DNA from: an uncultured Bacteroidales bacterium
GTDB taxonomy: Bacteria; Bacteroidota; Bacteroidia; Bacteroidales; JAFGXI01
Length of the DNA: 46,596 bases
NCBI GenBank assembly: GCA_947311115.1
Contig: CAMZKE010000061.1
Location: 1-46,596, forward strand
Direction of reading: 5' to 3'
Part shown: piece by piece, positions 7,675-16,808 of the stretch
Position numbering within the stretch: the first letter of the stretch is position 1
Layout: each line of letters starts with the position of its first letter
Translations under genes and position numbers: made by a program
The notes under the pieces: generated by a model
What the model saw: the letters and a program-made list of their open reading frames with translations, nothing else
Database searches by the model: none
What the model was told of the DNA's origin: nothing

Positions 7675-9897
7675 TCAAAAATGAAATTTAAATCCAATAT
7701 TAAAATCTCTACCTATATTATAATAACCTAACCCTTTAATTGTTGACAAATGGTCGTAATACATCTCATTAAAAATATTATTTATACCAAAAGTAATATC
7801 AAAATTATATTGACCCCAAAAATTAGAATAATACAATGCTAAATTAAACACATTATATTCAGGAGTATAAGATTCTGAAACAGCATAATTATTTTGAGCA
7901 AATGCAATTTCGTTACTAAATTTTAATTTTAATGATTTATAAAATTTTGCGGTAGGCATACTAAAAGTTAAATCTCCAATAATTTTATTTTGAGGAATAA
8001 AAGGTAAATTTTCGCCATTTTCTTTTTGCCCTACCAAGTATGAGTATCCTTCATTTAAAGATAGCCATTTTACCGGGCTATAATTAAATGATGTCTCTAA
8101 TCCGTAAATTACAGAATTATCTTGCGAATACTGATAAATATTCATTCCTGAAGATGTTGTATCTGTGGTTGGCATTAGATAAATATAATTGTTAATTACA
8201 TTATAAAATCCTGCTAAATTAAACGCAAATTTATTAAAATGAAAATGCGTACTCAAATCAATTTCATAATTACGTTGTGATTGTAAATTTATATTGCCTT
8301 TTTCGTACCTAGTACCATGTACACCATTTTGCGATAATTCGTTAATATTTGGACTACGAAAAGCCGAAGCAAAATTAGCTCGCAACAATACATTTTCGTT
8401 TAACTCATAAGTACTTCCCAACGAATAACTAAGGTTCTGATAATTGTTATTGATATTTGTTTCTAATGTATTTTCCACATCGGTAAACACATTTGGAATA
8501 TCAATATTTCTATAATTATACCTAACACCTATTTGCGAACTTAACTTTCCAAGTTTATATTGTAACAATCCAAAACCTGATAAATCGTATAAACTAAAAT
8601 TAGGTAAGACATGGTCGGGTGCATCACCATTAATATTATTTTGATTCATTCCTTGAAAAGCAAAAACAAAATCAATATTTTCATTTACGTTAAGCGTATT
8701 TTTTAATTCATATTGAATTGTTTGCAATTTCATATCAACAACTTTCAAAATAGGTTTTGAGTTATCAGTTAACAGCTTACGATTATTATTTTGGTAACTA
8801 ATATTTATTTCCGTTTTCAGTTTATTAAAAAATATTGTATTCGTACTTTGCAAAAAATCGTTTGTTAAATCTTGATACCAAACAGAATTTTTTCTTGAAT
8901 TTTCATCAATAATTTTAATAGCCGGAGGCACAGTTAAACCTAATTTCATTTTACTATGCTGATAATAAATTTTTGATATACTCTTGTTTGTATTAAACCC
9001 AATAAACGACTTTATACTATTTTGATTAAATCTTGAATTTACAACCACAGCTCCAGCCCCATCGGTATAATCTATATTACTAGACAAACCTGCTCTTACA
9101 CCAAATACAAACTTAGCTTTACTTGCTCTAACTCCAACATTAGAATTAACACCTTGTGTATTGGTATTGTATTTTGTTGAAAAATCGGCTTTAATAGTAT
9201 TATTTGGAGCAGGTTTTTCAGTTATCACATTTATTACTCCACCAATAGCGTCAGAACCATATAACAACGATGCAGGACCTTTAATAAACTCTATATGGTC
9301 AACACCATATTCATCAATCATAAAAGGATGGTTTTCGGAAAACTGAAAATTTTCCATTCTAGTTCCGTTTGTAAGCACCAAAATATTTGAAGTTGAAAGC
9401 CCTCTTATTACAGGAGTTGCTACGCCATTACCTTTACTTATTGCATCAATACCAGGCAATTTAGCCATATTTTTAATTAATGATATTTCTGATGCTTGTT
9501 GCAGAACCTTTGCATTAATTGTCTCTATTTTTATTGCATTCTCATGCTGAGATTTATAGCCTCCACCGGAGACAATAACTTCTTCAGTTTGCAACAGTGT
9601 TTGCTCTAAAGCAATATTTTTCTCGTATTCCGAATTATCGAAACTAACATCAATTATTATATTTTTATATCCTAAAAAAGAATACTGAATTTTAAATTTC
9701 CCTTTGGGAATGTTATTAATAATGTATTTTCCGTTTATATCTGAAACCGCACCTTTTTTTAAAGCCGGTATATATATTTCTACTCCAATAAGTGTTTCAT
9801 TTGTTTTTTTATCGGTTATTAAACCTTGCAAAGTTGACTGTGCATATAAGTTTACTCCAAATAAAAACACAAATAAAACATTAATAATGTTTTTCAT
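7675..9897 (-). CDS. TonB-dependent outer-membrane receptor
   Basis: A 740-residue receptor. A signal peptide (MKNIINVLFVFLFGVNLYAQ) is followed by a carboxypeptidase-regulatory-like beta domain (about 22-100, LQGLITDKKTNETLIGVEIY). A plug domain follows (about 120-230, with VIRGLSTSNILVLTNG, then FIKGPASLLYGSDAIGGVIN), then a 22-strand-type barrel ending in a C-terminal aromatic (GFKFHF). It lacks SusC length (about 1000 residues), so an ion, siderophore or cofactor substrate is more likely than glycan. A small His-rich exported protein is encoded just upstream, which in this phylum often accompanies metal-related receptors. The substrate is not determined. Confidence 0.93.
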   Translation of the reverse strand: MKNIINVLFVFLFGVNLYAQSTLQGLITDKKTNETLIGVEIYIPALKKGAVSDINGKYIINNIPKGKFKIQYSFLGYKNIIIDVSFDNSEYEKNIALEQTLLQTEEVIVSGGGYKSQHENAIKIETINAKVLQQASEISLIKNMAKLPGIDAISKGNGVATPVIRGLSTSNILVLTNGTRMENFQFSENHPFMIDEYGVDHIEFIKGPASLLYGSDAIGGVINVITEKPAPNNTIKADFSTKYNTNTQGVNSNVGVRASKAKFVFGVRAGLSSNIDYTDGAGAVVVNSRFNQNSIKSFIGFNTNKSISKIYYQHSKMKLGLTVPPAIKIIDENSRKNSVWYQDLTNDFLQSTNTIFFNKLKTEINISYQNNNRKLLTDNSKPILKVVDMKLQTIQYELKNTLNVNENIDFVFAFQGMNQNNINGDAPDHVLPNFSLYDLSGFGLLQYKLGKLSSQIGVRYNYRNIDIPNVFTDVENTLETNINNNYQNLSYSLGSTYELNENVLLRANFASAFRSPNINELSQNGVHGTRYEKGNINLQSQRNYEIDLSTHFHFNKFAFNLAGFYNVINNYIYLMPTTDTTSSGMNIYQYSQDNSVIYGLETSFNYSPVKWLSLNEGYSYLVGQKENGENLPFIPQNKIIGDLTFSMPTAKFYKSLKLKFSNEIAFAQNNYAVSESYTPEYNVFNLALYYSNFWGQYNFDITFGINNIFNEMYYDHLSTIKGLGYYNIGRDFNIGFKFHF

Positions 9898-9990
9898 TTG
9901 ATATTTATTTAATTAGTTAATTTTGAAAAATTTACATAAGCAATACCCTTAAATTTAAATATATAGGTATAAAACTTACAATAAAATAAT

Positions 9991-10064
9991 TTAATCTGTT
10001 TGGATTTAATTCCCTAGCCTTTAGAGATTATAAAAACTAAATATCTTGTTAGCTTACGGCGAGG
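9991..10064 (-). repeat. Dispersed ~85-bp intergenic element, copy 5 (minus strand)
   Basis: Read on the minus strand: CTCGCCGTAAGCTAACAAG, a diverged centre, GGGAATTAAATCC, then AAACAGATTAAA. Its 3' end points toward the TonB receptor start 94 nt away, as copies 1 and 2 point to their genes. It begins next to a 12-bp palindrome GAGGATATCCTC (10061-10072), 7 nt beyond the stop of the His-rich gene. Confidence 0.7.
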
Positions 10065-10078
10065 ATATCCTCAGAAAA

Positions 10079-10423
10079 CTAATTATTTGGAGGAGGGCGT
10101 AAAAAAAATACTATTAATTTTTTTGATAATAGAACACTTTTATAAAAAGTATTATTAATATCGATAACAGAAAGATTGTTTACTCCAATTAGAATACTAC
10201 TAACAAAAGTGTAGTTATTAACTACATTATTATTATATAAAAATGTTTTATGACCGTTATGTAAATGATTTTCATTTTTAGCATTACAGTGAAACGAATT
10301 ATTATGAGCATAAACTTCGTATAGTTCGTTTATTGTTGGAGTAAAAAACAACAAAATAAATGTTGCTGACACCAAAAATTTTGATATCTTTTTTATATTG
10401 TATTTTTTTATTATCTCAATCAT
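10079..10423 (-). CDS. Small His-rich exported or anchored protein with C-terminal PPP
   Basis: A 114-residue protein. It has one hydrophobic helix near residues 16-32 (FLVSATFILLFFTP), a His/Cys cluster near 40-58 (HNNSFHC, then ENHLHNGHK) suitable for metal binding, and a C-terminus ending FFLRPPPNN. Similar small proteins with a His/Cys cluster and a terminal Pro-Pro tract are often next to TonB receptors in Bacteroidota (compare the HYC_CC_PP family; membership not verified). It lies upstream of the TonB receptor on the same strand with a dispersed element between them. Role as a metal-binding accessory is inference. Confidence 0.65.
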   Translation of the reverse strand: MIEIIKKYNIKKISKFLVSATFILLFFTPTINELYEVYAHNNSFHCNAKNENHLHNGHKTFLYNNNVVNNYTFVSSILIGVNNLSVIDINNTFYKSVLLSKKLIVFFLRPPPNN

Positions 10424-10432
10424 TTAACATTG

Positions 10433-10440
10433 CAAATGTA
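10433..10440 (-). promoter_or_regulatory. -7 box TACATTTG for the His-rich gene
   Basis: On the minus strand, TACATTTG matches TAnnTTTG with 9 nt between the box and the ATG, implying a leader of only about 5 nt. Confidence 0.5.
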
Positions 10441-10594
10441 ATTATTTTAACTAATAATTAACCTAGATACATAATATAATTGTTTTAAACTATGTTAAAA
10501 TAAATCAACCAAATTTTCAAGTTTTTACATTAAATCAATCAACTAATTACCAAATCCTTAGACACTGTATTTTAATCTATATGAATGATGCAGG

Positions 10595-13048
10595 TTAATA
10601 ATCTAAAACAACAATAGTAATACCTGAGCCACCAAACTCTACGGCTTCATCTTTTGTTGATGCAACAATATCAATAGTATTTAAATAATTACGTAGTGCT
10701 GCACGTAAGGATCCCGTTCCTGTTCCGTGTAATATTTTCAACTCATTAAATCCAAACATTACAGCTTCATCAACAAATCTTATAGTTTTTTCAATTGCCT
10801 CATCAACACGATACCCACGAAGGTCGAGATACGGATTAAAATTTGCTCGTTTTTCAATAGTTAAGCTGGAAATATTGCTTTGTTTTTGCGAAGTTCTGTT
10901 TGTTTTTTTATACTCGTTATTACTAATTTTACTTATCTTTTTTAACGATACAGATGTTAGCATATTACCAAAAGCAACTATTGCATTTTTGTTATTTAAC
11001 TCAACAACCTCGCCGGTATTATCAGAATCTTTAAGTCTAACCTTATCACCAATTCTAATTTTTGAGTTATCAATTTTTACTTGTTCTTTCTTTTCGATAT
11101 AATTTTGCTCTATTCGTTCGCTAACAGCTTTTAATTTCTGCTCTAGTTTACCTTGTTTATCATTTTGAGCTAATACTTGCCTCTTTTGAGCTTCAAACTT
11201 TTTTCGAATTTGTTTTGTTTTCTCTTTATCTGCCTGAACAGCTTTTATTTCCTTAACAGTGCTTTCTATTGTTTTATTTGCCGATCTAATAATATTCTCG
11301 GCATCTTCTTTTGCTTTTTTTAAAATTTCAGTTTTTAGTTTTTTTATTTCAGCTAAATTCGTCTGATATTTCGATACAATTTCTTCAAGTTTTTTGTCAT
11401 TACGCTTTATTCTATTTCGTTTATCTTCCCAATATTTTTTATCACGTAAAACTTGACGTAAGTGTTTATCAAAATCTATATGTTCTTTTCCTGTTTTTTC
11501 TTCTGCATTTTTTAAAACAGTCTCCGATATTCCAATTTTGCGAGCTGTTTCAAATGCAAACGAACTTCCGGGTTTCCCAATATCTAAAATATATACAGGT
11601 TCAATTTTTGCAACATCAAAAAGCATTGCCGCATTTTCTACTCCATCAGCAGAAACAGCAAAATGCTTTAAATTTGTATAATGAGTCGTTATTATTCCTT
11701 TCGGATTTAATTTATTTAACTCATCAAGCATTGCCTCTGCTATTGCACCACCAAGCATTGGTTCTGTTCCTGTTCCAAATTCATCAATAAAAAATAAAGT
11801 TTTCTCATCTGCATTTTTCAAGAAATATTTCATATTAAATAAATGAGAGCTGTATGTACTCAAATCATTTTCAACAGATTGTTCATCTCCAATATCAATA
11901 AAAATATTATTAAACACGCCTATTTCTGTACTACCGCCAACAGGCACTAACATACCGCACTGAACCATATATTGTAATAATGCAACTGTTTTTAGGCTTA
12001 CCGATTTACCGCCTGCATTTGGACCTGAGATTAATATTATTCGTTGTTTATCGTTTATTTCAATATTTAATGGAACAATTTCTTTTCCTTCTGATTTAAG
12101 TTTTTGTGCCAAAATAGGATGCTTTGCTTTAAAAAGTCTTAACATTGGCTCTTTAACCAAACCTGGTTTAATACAATCATTATTTTTTGCAAACAATGCC
12201 TTTGCTCTAACAAAATCAATCTCGGCAAGAAAATAATAAGAGTTTATTAAGTCGTCTTTGTAAGGACGAATATCTTGTGTAAATTCTAATAGTATTTTGT
12301 ATATTTCTTTGCGTTCGTCATTTTCTAAATCAACAATATCGTTATTTAATGTAACAACTTCTTCGGGTTCTAAGTATGTTGTTTTTCCAGTAGCCGAAAC
12401 ATCGTGAACCATACCTTTTACTTTACGCTTATATGTGCTTTCTATAGGAATTGTAATTCTTCCGTTTACATATGTTGCTGATAAGTCGCTATCAATCCAC
12501 CCCTGTGCTTTAACTTTGGCAAGTACTGTATTTACAATTTTCGATATAGATGATTTTTTATAGTTTAAACTTCTGCGTATTTCTTGTAACTTTTCTGAAG
12601 CATTATCTTTTATTCGTCCATTACTTGTTATTATCCCATTAATTCTATCAAGCACATATTTATGTATGTTAACATTTTGTATTGTTTTTAATAAATAAGG
12701 AAACTCATCTTTATGATTGTTAAAAAACCTAAGAACATTCCTAACAGTATCTAAGGATTGTTTTAAATCAAACATTTCTTCTACACTTATATATGCACCG
12801 TCAACATCAGTTTTTTCTATAATTGAGCGCGAATCTATATAGTTATTTGTAGGAAAGTCTTCGTATTTAAAAAGTATATTTTTAAACTCATCAACCTTAT
12901 TTAATTCGGTTTTTATGTGTTTATAATTCGTACTAAATTTTATATTATCTATATTGCTTTCGCCTAATGAGCTTAAACATTTTGCACGTACAAGCTCTTT
13001 TACTTTATCGAATAATATTTTACTTTCTAAGTTATTGGGGTAAATCAT
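10595..13048 (-). CDS. mutS2: MutS2 ATPase/endonuclease with Smr domain
   Basis: An 817-residue protein of normal MutS2 length. The N-terminal core and clamp region precedes the ABC-type ATPase: Walker A GPNAGGKSVSLKT near residue 344, Walker B region FIDEFGTGTEP near 423, and THYTNLKHFA after it. A long charged coiled coil (about 520-650) leads to a KOW-like segment and a C-terminal Smr nuclease domain with LDLRGYRVDEA and LKILHGTGTGSLRAAL. MutS2 acts on branched DNA and, in some species, rescues collided ribosomes. It has its own promoter, with a -7 box 4 nt before the ATG. It is preceded by the terminator of the exbD operon. Confidence 0.96.
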   Translation of the reverse strand: MIYPNNLESKILFDKVKELVRAKCLSSLGESNIDNIKFSTNYKHIKTELNKVDEFKNILFKYEDFPTNNYIDSRSIIEKTDVDGAYISVEEMFDLKQSLDTVRNVLRFFNNHKDEFPYLLKTIQNVNIHKYVLDRINGIITSNGRIKDNASEKLQEIRRSLNYKKSSISKIVNTVLAKVKAQGWIDSDLSATYVNGRITIPIESTYKRKVKGMVHDVSATGKTTYLEPEEVVTLNNDIVDLENDERKEIYKILLEFTQDIRPYKDDLINSYYFLAEIDFVRAKALFAKNNDCIKPGLVKEPMLRLFKAKHPILAQKLKSEGKEIVPLNIEINDKQRIILISGPNAGGKSVSLKTVALLQYMVQCGMLVPVGGSTEIGVFNNIFIDIGDEQSVENDLSTYSSHLFNMKYFLKNADEKTLFFIDEFGTGTEPMLGGAIAEAMLDELNKLNPKGIITTHYTNLKHFAVSADGVENAAMLFDVAKIEPVYILDIGKPGSSFAFETARKIGISETVLKNAEEKTGKEHIDFDKHLRQVLRDKKYWEDKRNRIKRNDKKLEEIVSKYQTNLAEIKKLKTEILKKAKEDAENIIRSANKTIESTVKEIKAVQADKEKTKQIRKKFEAQKRQVLAQNDKQGKLEQKLKAVSERIEQNYIEKKEQVKIDNSKIRIGDKVRLKDSDNTGEVVELNNKNAIVAFGNMLTSVSLKKISKISNNEYKKTNRTSQKQSNISSLTIEKRANFNPYLDLRGYRVDEAIEKTIRFVDEAVMFGFNELKILHGTGTGSLRAALRNYLNTIDIVASTKDEAVEFGGSGITIVVLDY

Positions 13049-13052
13049 TGTG

Positions 13053-13060
13053 CAAAGATA
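13053..13060 (-). promoter_or_regulatory. mutS2 -7 box TATCTTTG, 4 nt before ATG
   Basis: On the minus strand, TATCTTTG is followed by CACA and the ATG (13046-13048). This predicts a leaderless mRNA. Confidence 0.6.
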
Positions 13061-13068
13061 TAAAAAAG

Positions 13069-13096
13069 AAAAGGCAGTTTATAAAAACTGCCTTTT
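13069..13096 (-). terminator. Intrinsic terminator of the exbB/exbD operon
   Basis: A perfect 12-bp stem AAAAGGCAGTTT / AAACTGCCTTTT with a 4-nt loop. On the minus strand it exits into TTTTCTTTTTT. It lies 22 nt past the ExbD stop and just upstream of the mutS2 promoter. Confidence 0.9.
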
Positions 13097-13118
13097 CAAT
13101 ATTTTAATTTAAATAAGC

Positions 13119-13592
13119 TTACAAATCTTCAACACGTTTACTTGTTGAATAATTTATTTTAAGAGCACTTGCTCTACGTAAAGCTTGTTTAATATCAGTA
13201 ACAATACCCATTTTTGTATCTTTATCTACTTTTAAAGAAGTAGTCATTTGAGGTCTATCGTTTTCTTTCATTGCCTCACGTTCGCTACTAATAAACTGCT
13301 GAATATCGTCAACAGAAGCAAACTGATCGTTTAACTGAATTTTAGGTTCAGTACCATACAGTTTTTGAAATGCTTTTGTTGGAGGTCCAACATTTATGTA
13401 GCTTACTAAAGATTTCTTCTCTAATTTTTTAATTTCAGTTGCCTGAGGTACAGTAATTTTAACCATCATTGTACTATCACGCATTGTAGTTGAAACCATA
13501 AAGAAGAATAAAAGCATAAATACAATATCTGGTAACGATGCTGTTGACATCTCCGGACTTGCCTTTCCTGATTTTTTTTGAAATTTACCCAT
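13119..13592 (-). CDS. exbD: ExbD/TolR-type biopolymer transport protein (second copy)
   Basis: A 157-residue inner-membrane protein. A short cytoplasmic start with MSTASLPDIVFMLLFFFMVS is the single helix (about residues 15-38) that carries the conserved Asp of ExbD/TolR proton channels. The periplasmic domain follows, with LKVDKDTKMGIVTDIKQALR. ExbD pairs with ExbB to use the proton gradient to drive TonB, and so the receptors of the outer membrane. It is last in a four-gene operon, 4 nt after the other ExbD. Paired exbD genes are usual in this phylum. Confidence 0.92.
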   Translation of the reverse strand: MGKFQKKSGKASPEMSTASLPDIVFMLLFFFMVSTTMRDSTMMVKITVPQATEIKKLEKKSLVSYINVGPPTKAFQKLYGTEPKIQLNDQFASVDDIQQFISSEREAMKENDRPQMTTSLKVDKDTKMGIVTDIKQALRRASALKINYSTSKRVEDL

Positions 13593-13596
13593 ATTA

Positions 13597-14181
13597 CTAT
13601 TCTCCTATATTTTTAGGTTCTGCCTCCGAAATTCTCATTGGATAAATTTTCCTAATAGCTTTCAGCTTATCCTTTTCATGAGCTTTTTCAAGCTGAGCAT
13701 AAGTTTTACTCCATTTACCCATTGCCAATTCATCACGTAATTCATTATAAGCTTTAGTTAACTCATTCTGAACTGTTATATACGTATCATACTTAGTACC
13801 TCTATCATTTTGTAATGATATTACTTGTTTTGAAACCATTTGATCTCCAAAAAATGGAATATCCTTAACTAATTTCTTCTCAGGTAAAGTTTCTAAGTTT
13901 GCTTTATTAGCAATAAACTCTTTAGCTTTGTCTTTAAGATTTTTAATATTAAGAATTTCATTTTCAACCAAAAGTTGATCATTTGAGTTAATAAGTACAA
14001 CAAAAACATTACGTTCTTTAATGTCAATATCATCTTGTTGGTCTTCAACTATAGGAGGTAATTTCCTCATAATACCGGAATCGATATTCATAGTTGTAGC
14101 TACTAAGAAAAATATAAGTAACATAAACGCTATGTCGGCCATAGAACCACCATTTATTTCGGGAGCTTCTCTTCTTGCCAT
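13597..14181 (-). CDS. exbD: ExbD/TolR-type biopolymer transport protein (first copy)
   Basis: A 194-residue ExbD family member. The membrane helix near residues 12-35 has the conserved Asp in GSMADIAFMLLIFFLVATT. The periplasmic part is longer than in the downstream copy, with an insertion of about 50 residues (near 110-160). It probably forms a mixed complex with the downstream ExbD and the ExbB-like protein. It is third in the operon, 44 nt after the four-helix membrane protein. Confidence 0.92.
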   Translation of the reverse strand: MARREAPEINGGSMADIAFMLLIFFLVATTMNIDSGIMRKLPPIVEDQQDDIDIKERNVFVVLINSNDQLLVENEILNIKNLKDKAKEFIANKANLETLPEKKLVKDIPFFGDQMVSKQVISLQNDRGTKYDTYITVQNELTKAYNELRDELAMGKWSKTYAQLEKAHEKDKLKAIRKIYPMRISEAEPKNIGE

Positions 14182-14225
14182 ATTAATTTATTTTATAATT
14201 AAAGGCAGCATAAGCCGCCTAATTT

Positions 14226-14642
14226 TTATTTAAACATTTTCGAAACCTCGGTATAAACAATACCAAGTGCAGCAACGAAACCTAATATATACATTGCATA
14301 TATAGACATTCCGATAATGTGAGAATATGAAAGTGAAACTTCATTCTTCTCTAAAATACTTGTAGCTACAGAACCATCTGACGAAAGCACATAAGCTAAA
14401 CCAAATATAACCGCTAAGCCAACTACTCCAAAAAGTGTAGTTTTCGCTTTACTTGGAAACATAATAAGACTAAACACTCCAAATAAAACTGTGGCTCCAC
14501 CTGCAATAGCAAACAACACGTACGACCAGCCTAAGAACATTCCTGCATCAATTGAATCTGTCCAGAATAGAACAAAGAAAATTACAGAAACTGCTAGCAA
14601 TAAGTATGATACTATTGATACAATTTTAGAAATATTATTCAT
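14226..14642 (-). CDS. Four-helix inner-membrane protein of the ExbB/ExbD operon
   Basis: A 138-residue protein with four hydrophobic helices (about 9-29, 35-57, 68-86 and 110-130) and no recognisable catalytic motif. A protein of this size and topology occurs between exbB and exbD in many Bacteroidota operons, so an accessory role in the proton-driven complex is likely. No function is established from the sequence. It starts 3 nt after the ExbB stop, implying translational coupling. Confidence 0.8.
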   Translation of the reverse strand: MNNISKIVSIVSYLLLAVSVIFFVLFWTDSIDAGMFLGWSYVLFAIAGGATVLFGVFSLIMFPSKAKTTLFGVVGLAVIFGLAYVLSSDGSVATSILEKNEVSLSYSHIIGMSIYAMYILGFVAALGIVYTEVSKMFK

Positions 14643-14645
14643 CTT

Positions 14646-15512
14646 TTATTTTTTACTAAATTTAGTTACTAAATCAATTAATGAGATAGAAGCATCTTCC
14701 ATATCGTTAACTAAACTATCAATTTTTGATACAATATAGTTGTAAAATACTTGAAGTATCATTGCAACAACAAGACCAGATACTGTTGTAATAAGGGCAA
14801 CTTTAATACCTCCGGCAACAAGCGATGGTTGAATATCGCCGGCAGCTTCAATAGCATCGAAAGCTCCAATCATACCAATTACTGTTCCCATAAATCCTAA
14901 CATAGGAGCAAGAGCAATAAATAAAGCAATCCAAGTTAAACCTTTTTCTAATTGCCCCATTTGAACACTTCCATAAGCAATAACTGATTTTTCTACAATC
15001 TCAATTGAGTTTGTATCGTTTTTATCAAAACGCTCTAAACCTTGGTAGAAAATACTTGCAACAGGACCTCTTGTGTTTCTACAAACTTCTTTTGCTGCAT
15101 CAATACCACCTGAGTTAAGTGCATCTTCAATACTTGTTAAAAGTTTTTCTGAATTTGTAGTAGCTAAATTAAGATAAATTATTCTCTCAATAGCTAATGC
15201 TAAACCTAAAATTAAGGTTAATAACACCATACTCATAAATCCAGGACCACCTTCTATAAATTTTTCTTTAATAGCTTGGTGAATAGGTTTATCAACAACC
15301 TCATCAGTAGTAACATCTTGCGATGCGTCGTCTTTTGCAGGTGTTTCTGCAAGCTCTGCAGGTGCTTCTTCTGTAGCCGCTGTTGTGTCTACATTTTCAA
15401 CTGCAGTTGAATCTCCGTTAGTTGCATCATCTTGAGCAACAGCATAATTAGATGCTCCAAAACTAAGCATCGCAAAAACAGCAATTAATGAAAATAGCTT
15501 TTTCATGATCAA
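14646..15512 (-). CDS. exbB: MotA/TolQ/ExbB proton channel family protein
   Basis: A 288-residue protein. A signal-like N-terminus (MKKLFSLIAVFAMLSFGAS) is followed by an acidic, Ala/Thr/Glu/Asp-rich periplasmic segment (about 28-80) typical of Bacteroidota ExbB. Three TolQ-type helices come next, with the family signature GLTWIALFIALAPMLGFMGT, then VIGMIGAFDAI and GGIKVALITTVSGLVVAM. It forms the pentameric proton channel around the ExbD dimers. A second ATG at 15506 (MKK) is an equally good start. It heads the operon exbB / 4-TM / exbD / exbD. Confidence 0.93.
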   Translation of the reverse strand: MIMKKLFSLIAVFAMLSFGASNYAVAQDDATNGDSTAVENVDTTAATEEAPAELAETPAKDDASQDVTTDEVVDKPIHQAIKEKFIEGGPGFMSMVLLTLILGLALAIERIIYLNLATTNSEKLLTSIEDALNSGGIDAAKEVCRNTRGPVASIFYQGLERFDKNDTNSIEIVEKSVIAYGSVQMGQLEKGLTWIALFIALAPMLGFMGTVIGMIGAFDAIEAAGDIQPSLVAGGIKVALITTVSGLVVAMILQVFYNYIVSKIDSLVNDMEDASISLIDLVTKFSKK

Positions 15513-15552
15513 TCTTTATTTATTTAAAAGTTAGTAATATTAATTTTATTTG

Positions 15553-15639
15553 CGGAAAATGAGGGATTCGAACCCACGTTACAGTTACCCGTAAACACGC
15601 TTTCCAAGCGTGCGCCTTAAGCCACTCGGCCAATTTTCC
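15553..15639 (-). tRNA. tRNA-Ser (anticodon GGA)
   Basis: An 87-nt class II tRNA on the minus strand. The acceptor stem is GGAAAAT / ATTTTCC with discriminator G. The anticodon stem CACGC / GCGTG encloses the loop TTGGAAA (anticodon GGA). A long variable arm and the T-loop GTTCGAATC are present. The CCA end is not encoded. Confidence 0.97.
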
Positions 15640-15779
15640 GTTATAGATTACTCTATATAATACTTTAAAAGAACCTTTCTAACAAACGCCTAAATTAAAA
15701 AAAAAAATCTCTTTTGTTATAAGTTTTTCTAATCTTTATTTACAAGTTACTAACATAAATTATCCATAAGCCCTCATTA

Positions 15780-16808
15780 TCACGACAATTCGCCTACAAT
15801 TGATGTTTGAAAAATTGCTTTAGTTTCAAAATTTTCTAATTTTTGCCCTAATAAAAACATTAATTTTGTTAACGCAGCTTCTGTTGTAATATCAGAACCA
15901 CTTATAACACCTGCATTTATTAAACCAACACTTGTTTGATATTTACCTTGTTTAACAGAACCTCCATTACATTGCGTCACATTAACAATAATCATTCCGT
16001 TTTTAACAGCATTTGCAATAATATTAATAAACCATTTTTTTGTTAAAGCATTTCCTGCACCAAAAGTTTCTAAAACTAAAGCTTTAACGCCAGATTTATT
16101 AACAACAGCATCAACAAGCTGTTCGCTTATACCCGGAAATAATTTTAATACTCCTACTCTACTATCAAGTTTTGTATTAATATTAAAAGCTTCTGTTGTA
16201 TTTGTTTTATAATGAATATATTTATAATTATATTTAATATCTATACCTACATTTGCTAGAGGAGGGTAATTATTAGATTTAAATGCATCGAAATATTCTG
16301 CATTATTTTTTCTTGCTCTGTTTCCTCTAAATAATTTATTTTCAAAATAAATACATACTTCAGGAACTATTGCCTGATTATTTTCAATTGCTGCTGCAAT
16401 TTCTAAAGCTGTAATTAAATTTTCTTTTCCATCAGTACGAAGCTGTCCTATAGGCAATTGTGAGCCGGTAAGAATAATAGGCTTATTTAAGTTTCCAAAC
16501 ATAAAACTTAACATAGAAGCTGTAAAAGCCATTGTATCGGTTCCATGAAGCACAACAAAACCAATATATTTATTGTAATTTTTATATATCAATTTGGCTA
16601 AATCTTCCCAAAAAACAATATCAATGTCAGATGAATCTATTGGGTTATCAACTTCAATTGCATCAATATGAAAATTAAATTTATTTATTTCGGGTATATC
16701 TTTAGATATTTCAGAAAAATTAACAGGAGATAATGCTCCTGTTTCAATATTTTCTTTCATCCCAATTGTACCTCCGGTATATATAATAAGTACTTTTGAA
16801 TTATTCAT
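15780..16808 (-). CDS. ansA: Type I (cytoplasmic) L-asparaginase
   Basis: A 342-residue asparaginase hydrolysing L-asparagine to aspartate and ammonia. The first catalytic Thr is in IIYTGGTIGM near residue 12. The second motif is VVLHGTDTMAFTASML near 83-98. The substrate-binding DSSDI segment near 57 and LVLETFGAGNAL near 250 are also present. No signal peptide is present, so it is the cytoplasmic form. Its ATG overlaps the TatD stop codon by one base (TAATG), indicating translational coupling in the operon S4 protein - TatD - asparaginase. Confidence 0.93.
   Translation of the reverse strand: MNNSKVLIIYTGGTIGMKENIETGALSPVNFSEISKDIPEINKFNFHIDAIEVDNPIDSSDIDIVFWEDLAKLIYKNYNKYIGFVVLHGTDTMAFTASMLSFMFGNLNKPIILTGSQLPIGQLRTDGKENLITALEIAAAIENNQAIVPEVCIYFENKLFRGNRARKNNAEYFDAFKSNNYPPLANVGIDIKYNYKYIHYKTNTTEAFNINTKLDSRVGVLKLFPGISEQLVDAVVNKSGVKALVLETFGAGNALTKKWFINIIANAVKNGMIIVNVTQCNGGSVKQGKYQTSVGLINAGVISGSDITTEAALTKLMFLLGQKLENFETKAIFQTSIVGELS

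Noticed and set aside
9161-9901. Plus-strand open frames opposite the TonB receptor
   Set aside because: They are shadows of the receptor gene, with no promoter and no family-like sequence.
11311-11790. A 159-codon plus-strand frame opposite mutS2
   Set aside because: It is low-complexity Leu/Phe/Gln-rich protein expected from antisense reading of the Lys/Glu-rich coiled coil.
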